DNA from: Thermoplasmata archaeon | GTDB lineage: Archaea; Thermoplasmatota; Thermoplasmata; Lutacidiplasmatales; UBA184 | Length of the DNA: 7,508 nucleotides | Assembly: GCA_030037875.1 (NCBI GenBank) | Contig: JASHPV010000001.1 | Location: forward strand, 1-7,508 | Direction: 5' to 3' | In this document: piece after piece, positions 1 through 5,884 of the stretch | How positions within the stretch are numbered: the stretch's first letter is position 1 | How the letters are laid out: the number at the start of each line of letters is the position of its first letter | The notes under the pieces: model-generated | Databases searched by the model: none | What the model saw: the letters and a program-made list of their open reading frames with translations, nothing else | What the model was told of the DNA's origin: nothing | Program-made: the position numbers and the translations under genes

Positions 1-819
1 ATCCCCGAGCTCCAAGGGCACGACCTCGACCGGATCGGAGCCATGACTCGACTGGCTGACATCGACGCCGATCCCGAGATCGCGAAGCACTACCCCGCGC
101 TGGGCGAGGCGGTACACGGGGTCGCGACGCCGCTGGTCCGAGCGAGCGGAACCGTCGGCGGGAACCTGCTGGTGGAAACTCGATGCTTCTTCTTCAACCA
201 GAGCTATTTCTGGCGCGCCAGTCTTGGTTTTTGCCTGAAAGCGGACGGGGACCGTTGCCACGTGGTCCCCCAGAAGGAGATCTGCTACGCCACGTTCTCG
301 GGGGATCTGGCCCCGGCGCTGATGGTATTGGGCGCCGGCGTCGAGATCGTCGGACCCGATGGGCTTCGACAGCTACCGTTGGAAGAACTTTACGCCGCCG
401 ACGGGGACGGCATCCAGCGCCACCATCTTCGGCGGGGGGAGCTGCTCGTGGCCGTCCATCTTCCCCGGGAAGCCCGGCGGCGACGTAGCACGTACGTCAA
501 GTTGCGTCCCCGTCCCTCGTTCGATTTTCCGGAACTTGGTCTGGCGGTCTCGCTCGACCGGGACGGGGACCGGCTCACCCATCTCGACATCGCAGCCGGA
601 GGGCTCGAGACGTACCCGCGTCGCTTTCCGTCCATCACCGGCGAGTACGTCGGCGAAACGTTGTCCGGGGACCGAATCCAAACGCTGGCGAGCGCCGTCC
701 AGACCTCGGTGCGGCCCGTACACAACACGGCCTATCCGCCCGACTACCGAAAGAGAATGACCGGGGTGTTCGTGCGACGGGCGGTGACGGCGCTCTGGGA
801 GCGCCGGGGTGCCTCATGA
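1..819 (+). CDS. hcrB: 4-hydroxybenzoyl-CoA reductase beta-like FAD/[4Fe-4S] subunit (5' partial)
   Basis: The frame is open from the window edge, so the true start lies upstream; the first in-window ATG (43) is internal, since the codons before it read as the typical segment ahead of the FAD-binding loop. About 272 residues are visible, against roughly 290-325 for the family. This is the medium (FAD) subunit of a xanthine oxidase-family molybdenum hydroxylase. Visible parts are the FAD motif ASGTVGGNLL and a C-terminal CO-dehydrogenase-flavoprotein-type domain from about RRSTYVKLR onward. After the FAD motif lies an insertion with four cysteines spaced 16, 8 and 9 residues apart (first Cys codon 184-186). 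From memory this is the spacing of the [4Fe-4S] ligands of 4-hydroxybenzoyl-CoA reductase beta (C122, C138, C146, C155 in Thauera). That enzyme reductively removes the phenolic hydroxyl of 4-hydroxybenzoyl-CoA in anaerobic aromatic degradation. The alpha and gamma subunits are not in the window, so the substrate is inferred. The stop overlaps the next start. Confidence 0.88.
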   Translation: MPELQGHDLDRIGAMTRLADIDADPEIAKHYPALGEAVHGVATPLVRASGTVGGNLLVETRCFFFNQSYFWRASLGFCLKADGDRCHVVPQKEICYATFSGDLAPALMVLGAGVEIVGPDGLRQLPLEELYAADGDGIQRHHLRRGELLVAVHLPREARRRRSTYVKLRPRPSFDFPELGLAVSLDRDGDRLTHLDIAAGGLETYPRRFPSITGEYVGETLSGDRIQTLASAVQTSVRPVHNTAYPPDYRKRMTGVFVRRAVTALWERRGAS

Positions 820-1259
820 GCCAAGCCCCGGAATTCCGGTTGGTCGCCCCCAGTTCGCTTCACCCGCACGAGCGCGTGGAGGAAGGCGACGTCAGACTCC
901 TCGTCCACCAGATCCGGACCCAGGGGATGGTGATGGAGCCGATCTGGGTGGCCGCGGGGGACGGCGTGATCCTGAACGGCCATCATCGGTACGCGGCGCT
1001 GAGGGAGCTCGGGGTCCGTCGGGTGCCGGTCTGGGAGGTCGACTACTTCGACCCGGCGATGGAAGTGCGCCGCTGGAACGCGGGACCCCCCGTCGACAAG
1101 AAGGACGTAGTCCGACGAGCCCGCGCGGGATCGCTCTTTCCTCCGAAAACGACCCGACATATATGGCGCGGGCCGGCGCCCGAACCGCACCCGACGACGC
1201 TCGCGGAGCTTCAGGCGGACGGCCCGAACACCGAGTCGGTGCCCGAGCGCCGCGAGTGA
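816..1259 (+). CDS. ParB/sulfiredoxin-fold protein, SerK-like (147 aa)
   Basis: A small single-domain protein of the ParB N-terminal fold. The diagnostic loop NGHHR is at residues 54-58, following VIL, and is followed by a helix and the strand RVPVWEVDYF. Near the C-terminus is LFPPKTTRH (107-115), which I associate with archaeal ParB-like proteins related to SerK, the ADP-dependent free serine kinase of Thermococcus. A His-Glu pair at 18-19 may match the catalytic Glu region of SerK, but I cannot align it here. The protein is shorter than SerK as I remember it, and the last 30 residues look disordered. Its ATG overlaps the stop of the upstream FAD subunit (ATGA), so the two are probably translationally coupled. 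There is no DNA-binding HTH domain, so plasmid or chromosome partitioning is unlikely. A nucleotide-using kinase or a regulator of the neighbouring enzyme are both possible. The gene is secure; the activity is not. Confidence 0.82.
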   Translation: MSQAPEFRLVAPSSLHPHERVEEGDVRLLVHQIRTQGMVMEPIWVAAGDGVILNGHHRYAALRELGVRRVPVWEVDYFDPAMEVRRWNAGPPVDKKDVVRRARAGSLFPPKTTRHIWRGPAPEPHPTTLAELQADGPNTESVPERRE

Positions 1260-1882
1260 GGCCCCCCCGAGGGGGGCCGGTACGGGAGGGGCCACTCCCC
1301 GGTGGCGAAACGGGCGATCACGGAATAGAGGGCCACCCGCTCCGCCGCCTGAACCCGAAGTCGGAGGCTCTCCGGCGTGTCGGTCGGTTCGACCAGCACC
1401 CTCTGTTGGACGAGCACGGGACCGCCGTCGACCTCATCCGTCACGAGATGGATCGTCGCGCCTGTCTCCGTGTCGCCGGCGGCCAGCACCGCGGCGTGCA
1501 CCCTGTCACCGTAGAGTCCCTTCCCGCCGTAGCGTGGCAAGAGAGACGGGTGAATGTTGATGGCCCGGCCCTCCCACGCGGTCGTGAACGAGGGAGGAAG
1601 AATCGACAGGAAACCAGCGAGAACCACCAGCTCCACGCCCGCGTCCGATAGGATCCGGGTGGCCTGGGCGGACCACTTCTCGGGAGGCGTTCCCTTCAAG
1701 GGTAGCACCGCGGTGGCCAAGCCGCGACGGCGCGCCTTCTCGAGCACCGGAGCATAGGGCCGGTCGGACAGCACGAGGGCGATGCGGGCCGGAACGTGAC
1801 CCCCGGCGGCCTGCTCCGCGAGCGCGTCTAACGTCGTGCCCTCGCCGGACGCGAGAACCCCCAGTGCGAGTCGCCGCGCCAT
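1211..1882 (-). CDS. purN: phosphoribosylglycinamide formyltransferase
   Basis: Transfers the formyl group of 10-formyltetrahydrofolate to glycinamide ribonucleotide, the third step of purine synthesis, in the cytoplasm. Length is 223 aa (E. coli 212). The N-terminal phosphate loop reads SGEGTT (12-17) in place of the common SGxGSN. The catalytic motif INIHPSLLP gives N109 and H111, and the DEVDGGP loop gives D152, matching E. coli N106, H108 and D144. The segment from G141 is the GART signature with a Leu where an aromatic or Val is usual. The last ~25 residues are a Pro/Gly/Arg/Ser-rich tail beyond the fold, and this tail overlaps the convergent SerK-like gene by 49 bp. The ATG lies 30 bp after the tfb stop, so it is probably the third gene of gar1-tfb-purN. 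Many archaea lack PurN and use a formate-dependent enzyme instead, so its presence implies a tetrahydrofolate-type C1 pool. Confidence 0.93.
   Translation of the reverse strand: MARRLALGVLASGEGTTLDALAEQAAGGHVPARIALVLSDRPYAPVLEKARRRGLATAVLPLKGTPPEKWSAQATRILSDAGVELVVLAGFLSILPPSFTTAWEGRAINIHPSLLPRYGGKGLYGDRVHAAVLAAGDTETGATIHLVTDEVDGGPVLVQQRVLVEPTDTPESLRLRVQAAERVALYSVIARFATGEWPLPYRPPSGGPHSRRSGTDSVFGPSA
1260..1278. other. GC hairpin between convergent genes
   Basis: A perfect 8-bp inverted repeat (GGCCCCCC / GGGGGGCC) with a 3-nt CGA loop begins one base after the stop codon of the SerK-like gene. It also lies inside the 3' coding end of purN on the other strand, where it encodes part of a proline/glycine-rich tail. 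It is symmetrical, so it would form in both transcripts. It could slow or end transcription of the two converging units or protect mRNA 3' ends. No T-run follows on either strand, and archaeal termination usually depends on T-runs, so I do not call it a terminator. Confidence 0.4.
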
Positions 1883-1912
1883 ACCCGTCCCCGCCGGCGA
1901 GAGGGAGAGAGC

Positions 1913-2884
1913 CTAAAGCATCACGCGCAGGCCGAGCTTCTCGGTGAGCTCCTTGTACCGGTTCCGGATCGTCACTTCGGTTACGCCGGCCACCTCGGCG
2001 ACCTCGCGCTGCGTGCGGCGTTCGCCACATTGGACCGAGGAGATGTAGATCGCCGCCGCGGCGACGCCGGTCGGCCCGCGGCCGCTCGTCAGCTCGCGTT
2101 CCGTCGCGAGCTTAAGGATCTCGTTGGCCCGCGTCTGGACCTCGCCCTTGAGTTTGAGCTCGGAGCAGAATCGTTGGATGTAGTCCTGGGGTCGCGTTGG
2201 GAGCAACTTGAGTTTCAGTTCCCGGGTCATGAACCGGTACGTTCGGCCGATCTCTTTCCGGCCGATGCGAGACTTGCTCGCGATCTCGTCCAGGGTACGG
2301 GGTACGTTGCACTGTCGGCAGCTGCCGTACAGCGAGGCTGCCACGACGCCCTCGATCGAGCGCCCCCGAATGAGGTTCCTCGACACTGCCTTTCGGTAGA
2401 TCATCGCGGCCGTCTCTCGAACGTTCCGGGGGAGCGCCATGCTCGACGCCAACCGGTCGAGCTCCGCCAGCGCGAACGCGAGGTTACGTTCGGTGGCGTT
2501 CGATACGCGGATCCGTCGCTGCCACTTCCGGAGCCGGTACAGCTGGGCCCGGTTTCGCGTCGGAATCGATTTCCCGTACGGGTCCCGATTCTTCCAGCCG
2601 ATCTCGGTGGAAAGCCCCTTGTCGTGGATCGTGAGGGTCGTGGGGGCCCCGGTTCGCGTGCGCTTCTCGCCCTGCTCGGCGTCGAAGGCCCGCCATTCCG
2701 GGCCTTGGTCGATCATCCCTTCCTCCAGGACCAGGCCGCACTCGTCGCAAACGAGCTCGCCGCGCTCGTAATCCCGCGTTAGGTGGGTAGAACCGCAGTT
2801 GGAGCAGCGGGTCGGCACGACCACGTCACTCGGTCGATCGGCTGGTTTGGTCGCGCTCCCCGTTGTCTCATCAGGCTGTGCCAT
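1913..2884 (-). CDS. tfb: transcription initiation factor IIB (TFB)
   Basis: Archaeal TFIIB homologue: it bridges TBP on the TATA box and RNA polymerase and reads the BRE. Length is 323 aa, normal for the family. After a polar ~25-residue N-terminus comes a zinc ribbon with C27, C30, C46 and C49 (CSNC ... CDEC). Then come the B-reader/linker region (GPEWRAFD at 61-68, and a basic stretch around 97-125) and two cyclin-like repeats, about 130-215 and 230-318. The second repeat ends in the helix-turn-helix TQREVAEVAG...TIRNRYKEL (291-313) that contacts BRE in TFB. The start overlaps the end of gar1 by 14 bp and has a strong ribosome binding site GGGAGGG 5 nt upstream, so it can be translated independently as well as by coupling. 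It is preceded by gar1 and followed by purN on the same strand; the gar1-tfb pairing is common in archaea. Confidence 0.97.
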   Translation of the reverse strand: MAQPDETTGSATKPADRPSDVVVPTRCSNCGSTHLTRDYERGELVCDECGLVLEEGMIDQGPEWRAFDAEQGEKRTRTGAPTTLTIHDKGLSTEIGWKNRDPYGKSIPTRNRAQLYRLRKWQRRIRVSNATERNLAFALAELDRLASSMALPRNVRETAAMIYRKAVSRNLIRGRSIEGVVAASLYGSCRQCNVPRTLDEIASKSRIGRKEIGRTYRFMTRELKLKLLPTRPQDYIQRFCSELKLKGEVQTRANEILKLATERELTSGRGPTGVAAAAIYISSVQCGERRTQREVAEVAGVTEVTIRNRYKELTEKLGLRVML

Positions 2885-3122
2885 GCATTCCCTCCCATTC
2901 CACGAGCGTCGCGCCTAACAGCTGCGCCGCTTCCGCGTCGCGCGGCGGCCGCCGGGGCCGCACCGAAACGTACGGGCGAGCCACCGGTCCGAACACTCGG
3001 ACGACCCGTCCCGAGAACCGTCCCGTAACATCGACCACGCCCGTTCCCTCGAGAGGTATCCAGTCGCCAGCCGTACGGGCGGTCACATGGCCCGAGGGCG
3101 TGATTGCCGTGACTACGCCCAC
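2871..3122 (-). CDS. gar1: H/ACA RNP component Gar1
   Basis: Small beta-barrel protein of the archaeal H/ACA ribonucleoprotein, which with Cbf5, Nop10 and L7Ae pseudouridylates rRNA. The core shows the Gar1 pattern: TPSG near the N-terminus, PLEGTGVVD, the turn GRFSGRVVRVFGPV, then PYVSV (about residues 8-54 of the 83-aa form). I chose GTG at 3120-3122. It has GAGGT 6 nt upstream, and the TATA box at 3168-3174 predicts a transcript start near 3145. That is downstream of the alternative TTG at 3162-3164, which would give 97 aa with a basic, glycine-rich extension. The stop lies within the first codons of tfb (14-bp overlap). It is the first gene of the gar1-tfb-purN unit. Confidence 0.9.
   Translation of the reverse strand: MGVVTAITPSGHVTARTAGDWIPLEGTGVVDVTGRFSGRVVRVFGPVARPYVSVRPRRPPRDAEAAQLLGATLVEWEGMHGTA
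2890..2896 (-). promoter_or_regulatory. ribosome binding site of tfb
   Basis: GGGAGGG on the minus strand, five bases before the tfb ATG. It lies inside the last codons of gar1 and supports the ATG chosen for tfb. Confidence 0.75.
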
Positions 3123-3167
3123 TTCACGACCTCGACCAGTGCCGTGGCTCCCGCGGCGAGACAAGGG

Positions 3168-3174
3168 ATATAAA
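3168..3174 (-). promoter_or_regulatory. TATA box of the gar1-tfb-purN unit
   Basis: TTTATAT on the minus strand, preceded by the purine-rich GAAAG, a plausible BRE. It sits in the 76-bp gap between the helical-protein gene and the GTG start of gar1. With the usual archaeal spacing of about 26 bp from box centre, transcription would begin near 3145 and leave a ~22-nt leader. Confidence 0.65.
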
Positions 3175-3198
3175 CGACTTTCGATGGCTATTAAAGCG

Positions 3199-4164
3199 TT
3201 ACGCCGGGGGCCGCTGATTCCGAGGGGTCGGGGAGACGTTGACTGCTGGCTCGGTCGGCGAGGGGTCCGCTTCCGCCTCCTCGATGGACGGGATGGCGGG
3301 CGGCGCCGCTAGGGCGTCCGTCCGTTCGCGGGCCAATCGGTCCACTTCGCCCCATAGTTCCTCGAGTTCCTCTTCGGGGCTTCCGTAGCGCCGGTCCTCG
3401 GCGAGGGCCGCCCGGACCTGATTCATCAGCCGCGCGGCGCCCTGAGCGTCCCGCGCCCGGTACTTCATCCGGTTGAGCCGGCGCGCCAGGTTCCGCGCTT
3501 CCAGGAGGATCTCCTCCTCCTCGCGCTGGAGCATCTTGGGAGGCAACGCCGGGGCTCGCGGAATCCGGGTGACGGCCCGACGGAGCTCAATGAACCGTTG
3601 GCCGATGTCGGCCAATCTTCCTTCCCGAAGCGACTGCAGTAACTGTGCCAGGCGAACCCCGGACTCGCGAACATCCTCGCCCCGCTCGTTCGCCTCGTGG
3701 ATCGATTTGGCCAGCTGCCGGGCCTCCTGGGTGTAGAACTTAGGAAGCGTGTCATTGAGCACGACGAGCGCCAGCGAGGCGCTGGCCGCCGCCTTCTCCA
3801 GGGCTCCCTCCGCGAGCGGAAGCGTCCGGAGCTGCTCGCGCGCGTTCCCGATCCGTTGGTCGACCACCTCTAGGTCTACGCCACTTCGAGCTGCCAGCGT
3901 ACGGAGTTCATCGACTCGGGAGAGCAGCTCCTTCAGCCAGGTCCAGTCCCGCAGCGTCTTGTCGAGAAGGGCCTCGGCTCGCCGGACCGTGGTGATCGCG
4001 GCCGCGAGGTCATGCTTGGCGATCTGGTTTTTCACCTCCGCTACGAACGTGGCCGAATCGTACGGGATTCCTTCGGCCGCGAGAGAGTCTCCTTGCCGAA
4101 CGATGCTGTTGACCCGGGCCCCAAGAGCCGTGCTGGTCGCCCCTGTCGGACGGGTCGGGCTCAT
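3199..4164 (-). CDS. helical coiled-coil protein, paralogue of its upstream neighbour
   Basis: I do not recognise a named family. The 321-aa protein is nearly all predicted helix, rich in Ala, Leu, Glu and Arg, with no signal peptide, membrane segment or nucleotide-binding motif. Helical blocks cover about 15-155, 160-200 and 212-285; the last ~35 residues are a Pro/Glu-rich disordered tail. Residues 73-141 align without gaps to residues 199-267 of the protein encoded just upstream: 23 of 69 are identical by hand count, including DW, the LL pair, GAL, AA and a final Pro. Flanking helices also look related. It lacks the zinc ribbon of its partner. Its ATG overlaps the partner's TGA (ATGA) with GAGG 5 nt upstream, so the two are coupled and probably made together, perhaps as a hetero-oligomer. 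A structural or scaffolding role is the most that can be inferred. Confidence 0.85.
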   Translation of the reverse strand: MSPTRPTGATSTALGARVNSIVRQGDSLAAEGIPYDSATFVAEVKNQIAKHDLAAAITTVRRAEALLDKTLRDWTWLKELLSRVDELRTLAARSGVDLEVVDQRIGNAREQLRTLPLAEGALEKAAASASLALVVLNDTLPKFYTQEARQLAKSIHEANERGEDVRESGVRLAQLLQSLREGRLADIGQRFIELRRAVTRIPRAPALPPKMLQREEEEILLEARNLARRLNRMKYRARDAQGAARLMNQVRAALAEDRRYGSPEEELEELWGEVDRLARERTDALAAPPAIPSIEEAEADPSPTEPAVNVSPTPRNQRPPA

Positions 4165-5573
4165 TTCTTCCTCTGCATCAATGCCTGGTCGAGCCGTTCC
4201 CTCAGTTCCGCAAGGGTCTTTTCGGCCTCATCCATCTTACGTTCCCGTAATAGCTCTGTGGCGTTCCGAATCTCGACGGCGGCAGCCCGTGCCAGGTCGC
4301 TGTCGCCGGGCAGAAGCTGGATCCGTGCCGCCAACTCACGGGCCTGCGCCACGAGGGCCCGTACACTATCGGCGGGGCGCGCGGCCGGTTTGGCGACGGG
4401 GGCTTCCGCCGTCGGGGCCGCCGGGGCGGGAGCCGGAGTCGGGGCCCGAACGGGGACCGACGGGGCCGGCGGAGGACGTTCGATTCGCTCCGACGGATAG
4501 GTCGCGAGGCGTTCGACCGGCCTCATAGACGCCGTGACCTTCACCGGCTCCGCAGGAGCTTCCTCGGAGGCGAGGGGCGCCGGCGGGACGCCGGTCGACA
4601 CGATCAACTGATGCAGCTCCGTGGCGCGCTGGGTCGCTTCGACAAGACGGTTCAGCTTGAGCAGCTTTCGCGCCTCGCGTTCCAGATCGGCCGCCCGTCG
4701 GCGGCCCTCGAATGCCGTGGGCCAAGTGGCGACTTGGCCCGATAATCGGTCGAGGTACTCCTCGAGGGCGAGCGGAACGGAATCATGGAGACGCATTACG
4801 GCTTCCGCGGCCAATTCGGCTGCGTTGTCGAGGGCCCCGACATCGAGAGCCGGTTGGGCCAGGATCACCCGCACTTGGCGGATCGAGTCGTCGGGTTCTG
4901 AGACATCCAGTTCCAGCAGGCGGGAGGACTCCCGCAGGGCTTCGATCTGCCGGAGCAAGCCTTGGAGGCCGCGCCAATCGCTCTCCATCCGCGACAGGTT
5001 CCGGTCCGCCAGGTCGATTCGTTGCAACGCAGCCTCGCGCCGCCCCGCCCGGACATCGGTCCGGATCCGGTCGATCTCCGATCCGAGGTTGACCGAGACG
5101 CCGGAGGTGATCATCGCCGCCTGGCGCTCTTCGAGTTGCTTGAGACGGGCGTCGAACTGCTCCTTGAGACGGATGCTGACCCGGCCCTGCGCGTCTCGGA
5201 GGAGTACGAGTACCTCTCCGACCCGGCCCTCGGCCTCGGTGAAGGCCGCCTGGGCCAGCTCGCTGGCGATGTCGCCTCCATCGCCCCCGAGGTCCTGCAG
5301 AAGGGACACGGCGTGGCTCACATCCCGGGCGATCCGATTCACCACCTCGACCTGGGGGTCTCGTGCCGCGACCCCTGGGGCCCGTTCCTTGGCCCGAACG
5401 GCCGCGGCGCCGTCGGGAACGTTTCGACGAGGCACGGCCGTGCTTTCCAGTTCGGGCAATTCCTCGATGAGCCGAGCGGCCAGATCGGACATGGCCATGG
5501 GGAAGCCACAGGTCACGCAATGGGTGGCCGTATCGGGAACGGTCCCATCGCAAATGGCGCACTGCCCGGTCAT
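4161..5573 (-). CDS. zinc-ribbon helical coiled-coil protein (470 aa)
   Basis: No family recognised. The N-terminus is a short zinc ribbon, C5xxC8 and C19xxC22 (CAIC ... CVTC). A long, almost wholly helical region follows (about 27-325). Next is a Pro/Ala-rich low-complexity linker (about 328-402) and then a final helical block (403-466) ending in Lys/Arg. Residues 166-324 resemble the downstream 321-aa protein and contain a 69-residue ungapped match. The final helical block resembles that protein's 215-285 block, so the two genes look like an old tandem duplication with a zinc ribbon and an extra N-terminal module (about 75-160) on this copy. No membrane or catalytic motif is seen. The single zinc ribbon could bind nucleic acid or protein. 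A TATA-like box lies ~45 bp upstream, so this is the first gene of a two-gene unit. Alternatives are a chromosome- or cytoskeleton-associated coiled coil. Confidence 0.87.
   Translation of the reverse strand: MTGQCAICDGTVPDTATHCVTCGFPMAMSDLAARLIEELPELESTAVPRRNVPDGAAAVRAKERAPGVAARDPQVEVVNRIARDVSHAVSLLQDLGGDGGDIASELAQAAFTEAEGRVGEVLVLLRDAQGRVSIRLKEQFDARLKQLEERQAAMITSGVSVNLGSEIDRIRTDVRAGRREAALQRIDLADRNLSRMESDWRGLQGLLRQIEALRESSRLLELDVSEPDDSIRQVRVILAQPALDVGALDNAAELAAEAVMRLHDSVPLALEEYLDRLSGQVATWPTAFEGRRRAADLEREARKLLKLNRLVEATQRATELHQLIVSTGVPPAPLASEEAPAEPVKVTASMRPVERLATYPSERIERPPPAPSVPVRAPTPAPAPAAPTAEAPVAKPAARPADSVRALVAQARELAARIQLLPGDSDLARAAAVEIRNATELLRERKMDEAEKTLAELRERLDQALMQRKK
4170..4173 (-). promoter_or_regulatory. 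ribosome binding site at the coupled ATGA junction
   Basis: GAGG on the minus strand, five bases before the ATG of the 321-aa helical protein and inside the last codons of the upstream gene. It supports that start. Confidence 0.55.
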
Positions 5574-5617
5574 GCTATCGGCGACTCCATCCTGAGCTTT
5601 CCCAATGCCGGCACGGT

Positions 5618-5625
5618 AGTATTAT
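5618..5625 (-). promoter_or_regulatory. TATA-like box of the helical-protein pair
   Basis: ATAATACT on the minus strand, in the 87-bp gap between the ubiquitin-like gene and the zinc-ribbon gene. It is the only AT-rich stretch there. Normal archaeal spacing would start transcription near 5596, leaving a ~23-nt leader before the ATG at 5571-5573. Confidence 0.5.
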
Positions 5626-5660
5626 CACTGCGCTCGCGCCCGGATTGTCCGGAACGACGT

Positions 5661-5861
5661 TCAGCCGCCGGAGAACGTTGGGATCACGGTGAATCTTCCG
5701 TTCTTCTCCAATGGAAGGTCGAGGGGTACCGGCCGGTCGCCGGAAAGAACGGCGCTGCCTTCCGCCGCCTGACCGATCGAGCGCAGAACCGCCCTCACCG
5801 GAGTGCCGACCGGCACTTCGACCGTATGCCGTTCGGAGCGGCCTGCCCGGGCCACCTCCAA
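5661..5861 (-). CDS. ubiquitin-like beta-grasp protein ending in Gly-Gly (MoaD/ThiS/SAMP type)
   Basis: A small protein with the layout of sulfur-carrier or small archaeal modifier proteins. It has a beta hairpin (EVARAG ... HTVEVPVG), a helix (TPVRAVLRSIG), then SAVLSGDRPVP, FTVIPTF, and the C-terminal Gly-Gly that would be adenylated by an E1-like enzyme. The second half resembles haloarchaeal SAMP2 (VDGRPVPED ... GG) as I remember it. Such proteins carry sulfur for molybdopterin, thiamine or tRNA thiolation, or are conjugated to lysines. The start is uncertain. The frame is open back to a GTG at 5960 and an ATG at 5951, but those codons lie inside the tRNA-Ser gene. The first usable start after the tRNA is TTG at 5861 (66 aa), then GTG at 5855. 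Neither has a well-spaced ribosome binding site. It is probably cotranscribed with the tRNA, whose 3' end is 23 bp away. Confidence 0.72.
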   Translation of the reverse strand: MEVARAGRSERHTVEVPVGTPVRAVLRSIGQAAEGSAVLSGDRPVPLDLPLEKNGRFTVIPTFSGG

Positions 5862-5884
5862 CTGGATCCGGACAGAGGGAGGAG

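Noticed and set aside
816..1259. ParB as evidence for a plasmid partition locus
   Set aside because: Only the N-terminal ParB fold is present, with no HTH domain, no ParA neighbour and no parS-like repeats.
809..1651. 280-aa plus-strand ORF
   Set aside because: It runs out of frame across the SerK-like gene and antisense across purN, both with clear family motifs; its composition (Arg/Pro/Gly-rich) is typical of a GC-rich shadow.
2030..2782. 250-aa plus-strand ORF
   Set aside because: Antisense shadow of tfb, whose zinc ribbon and cyclin repeats are unmistakable.
4374..4590. Pro/Ala-rich repetitive stretch as a DNA repeat element
   Set aside because: It is a low-complexity protein linker inside the 470-aa gene; no repeat unit is regular enough to be a mobile or CRISPR repeat.
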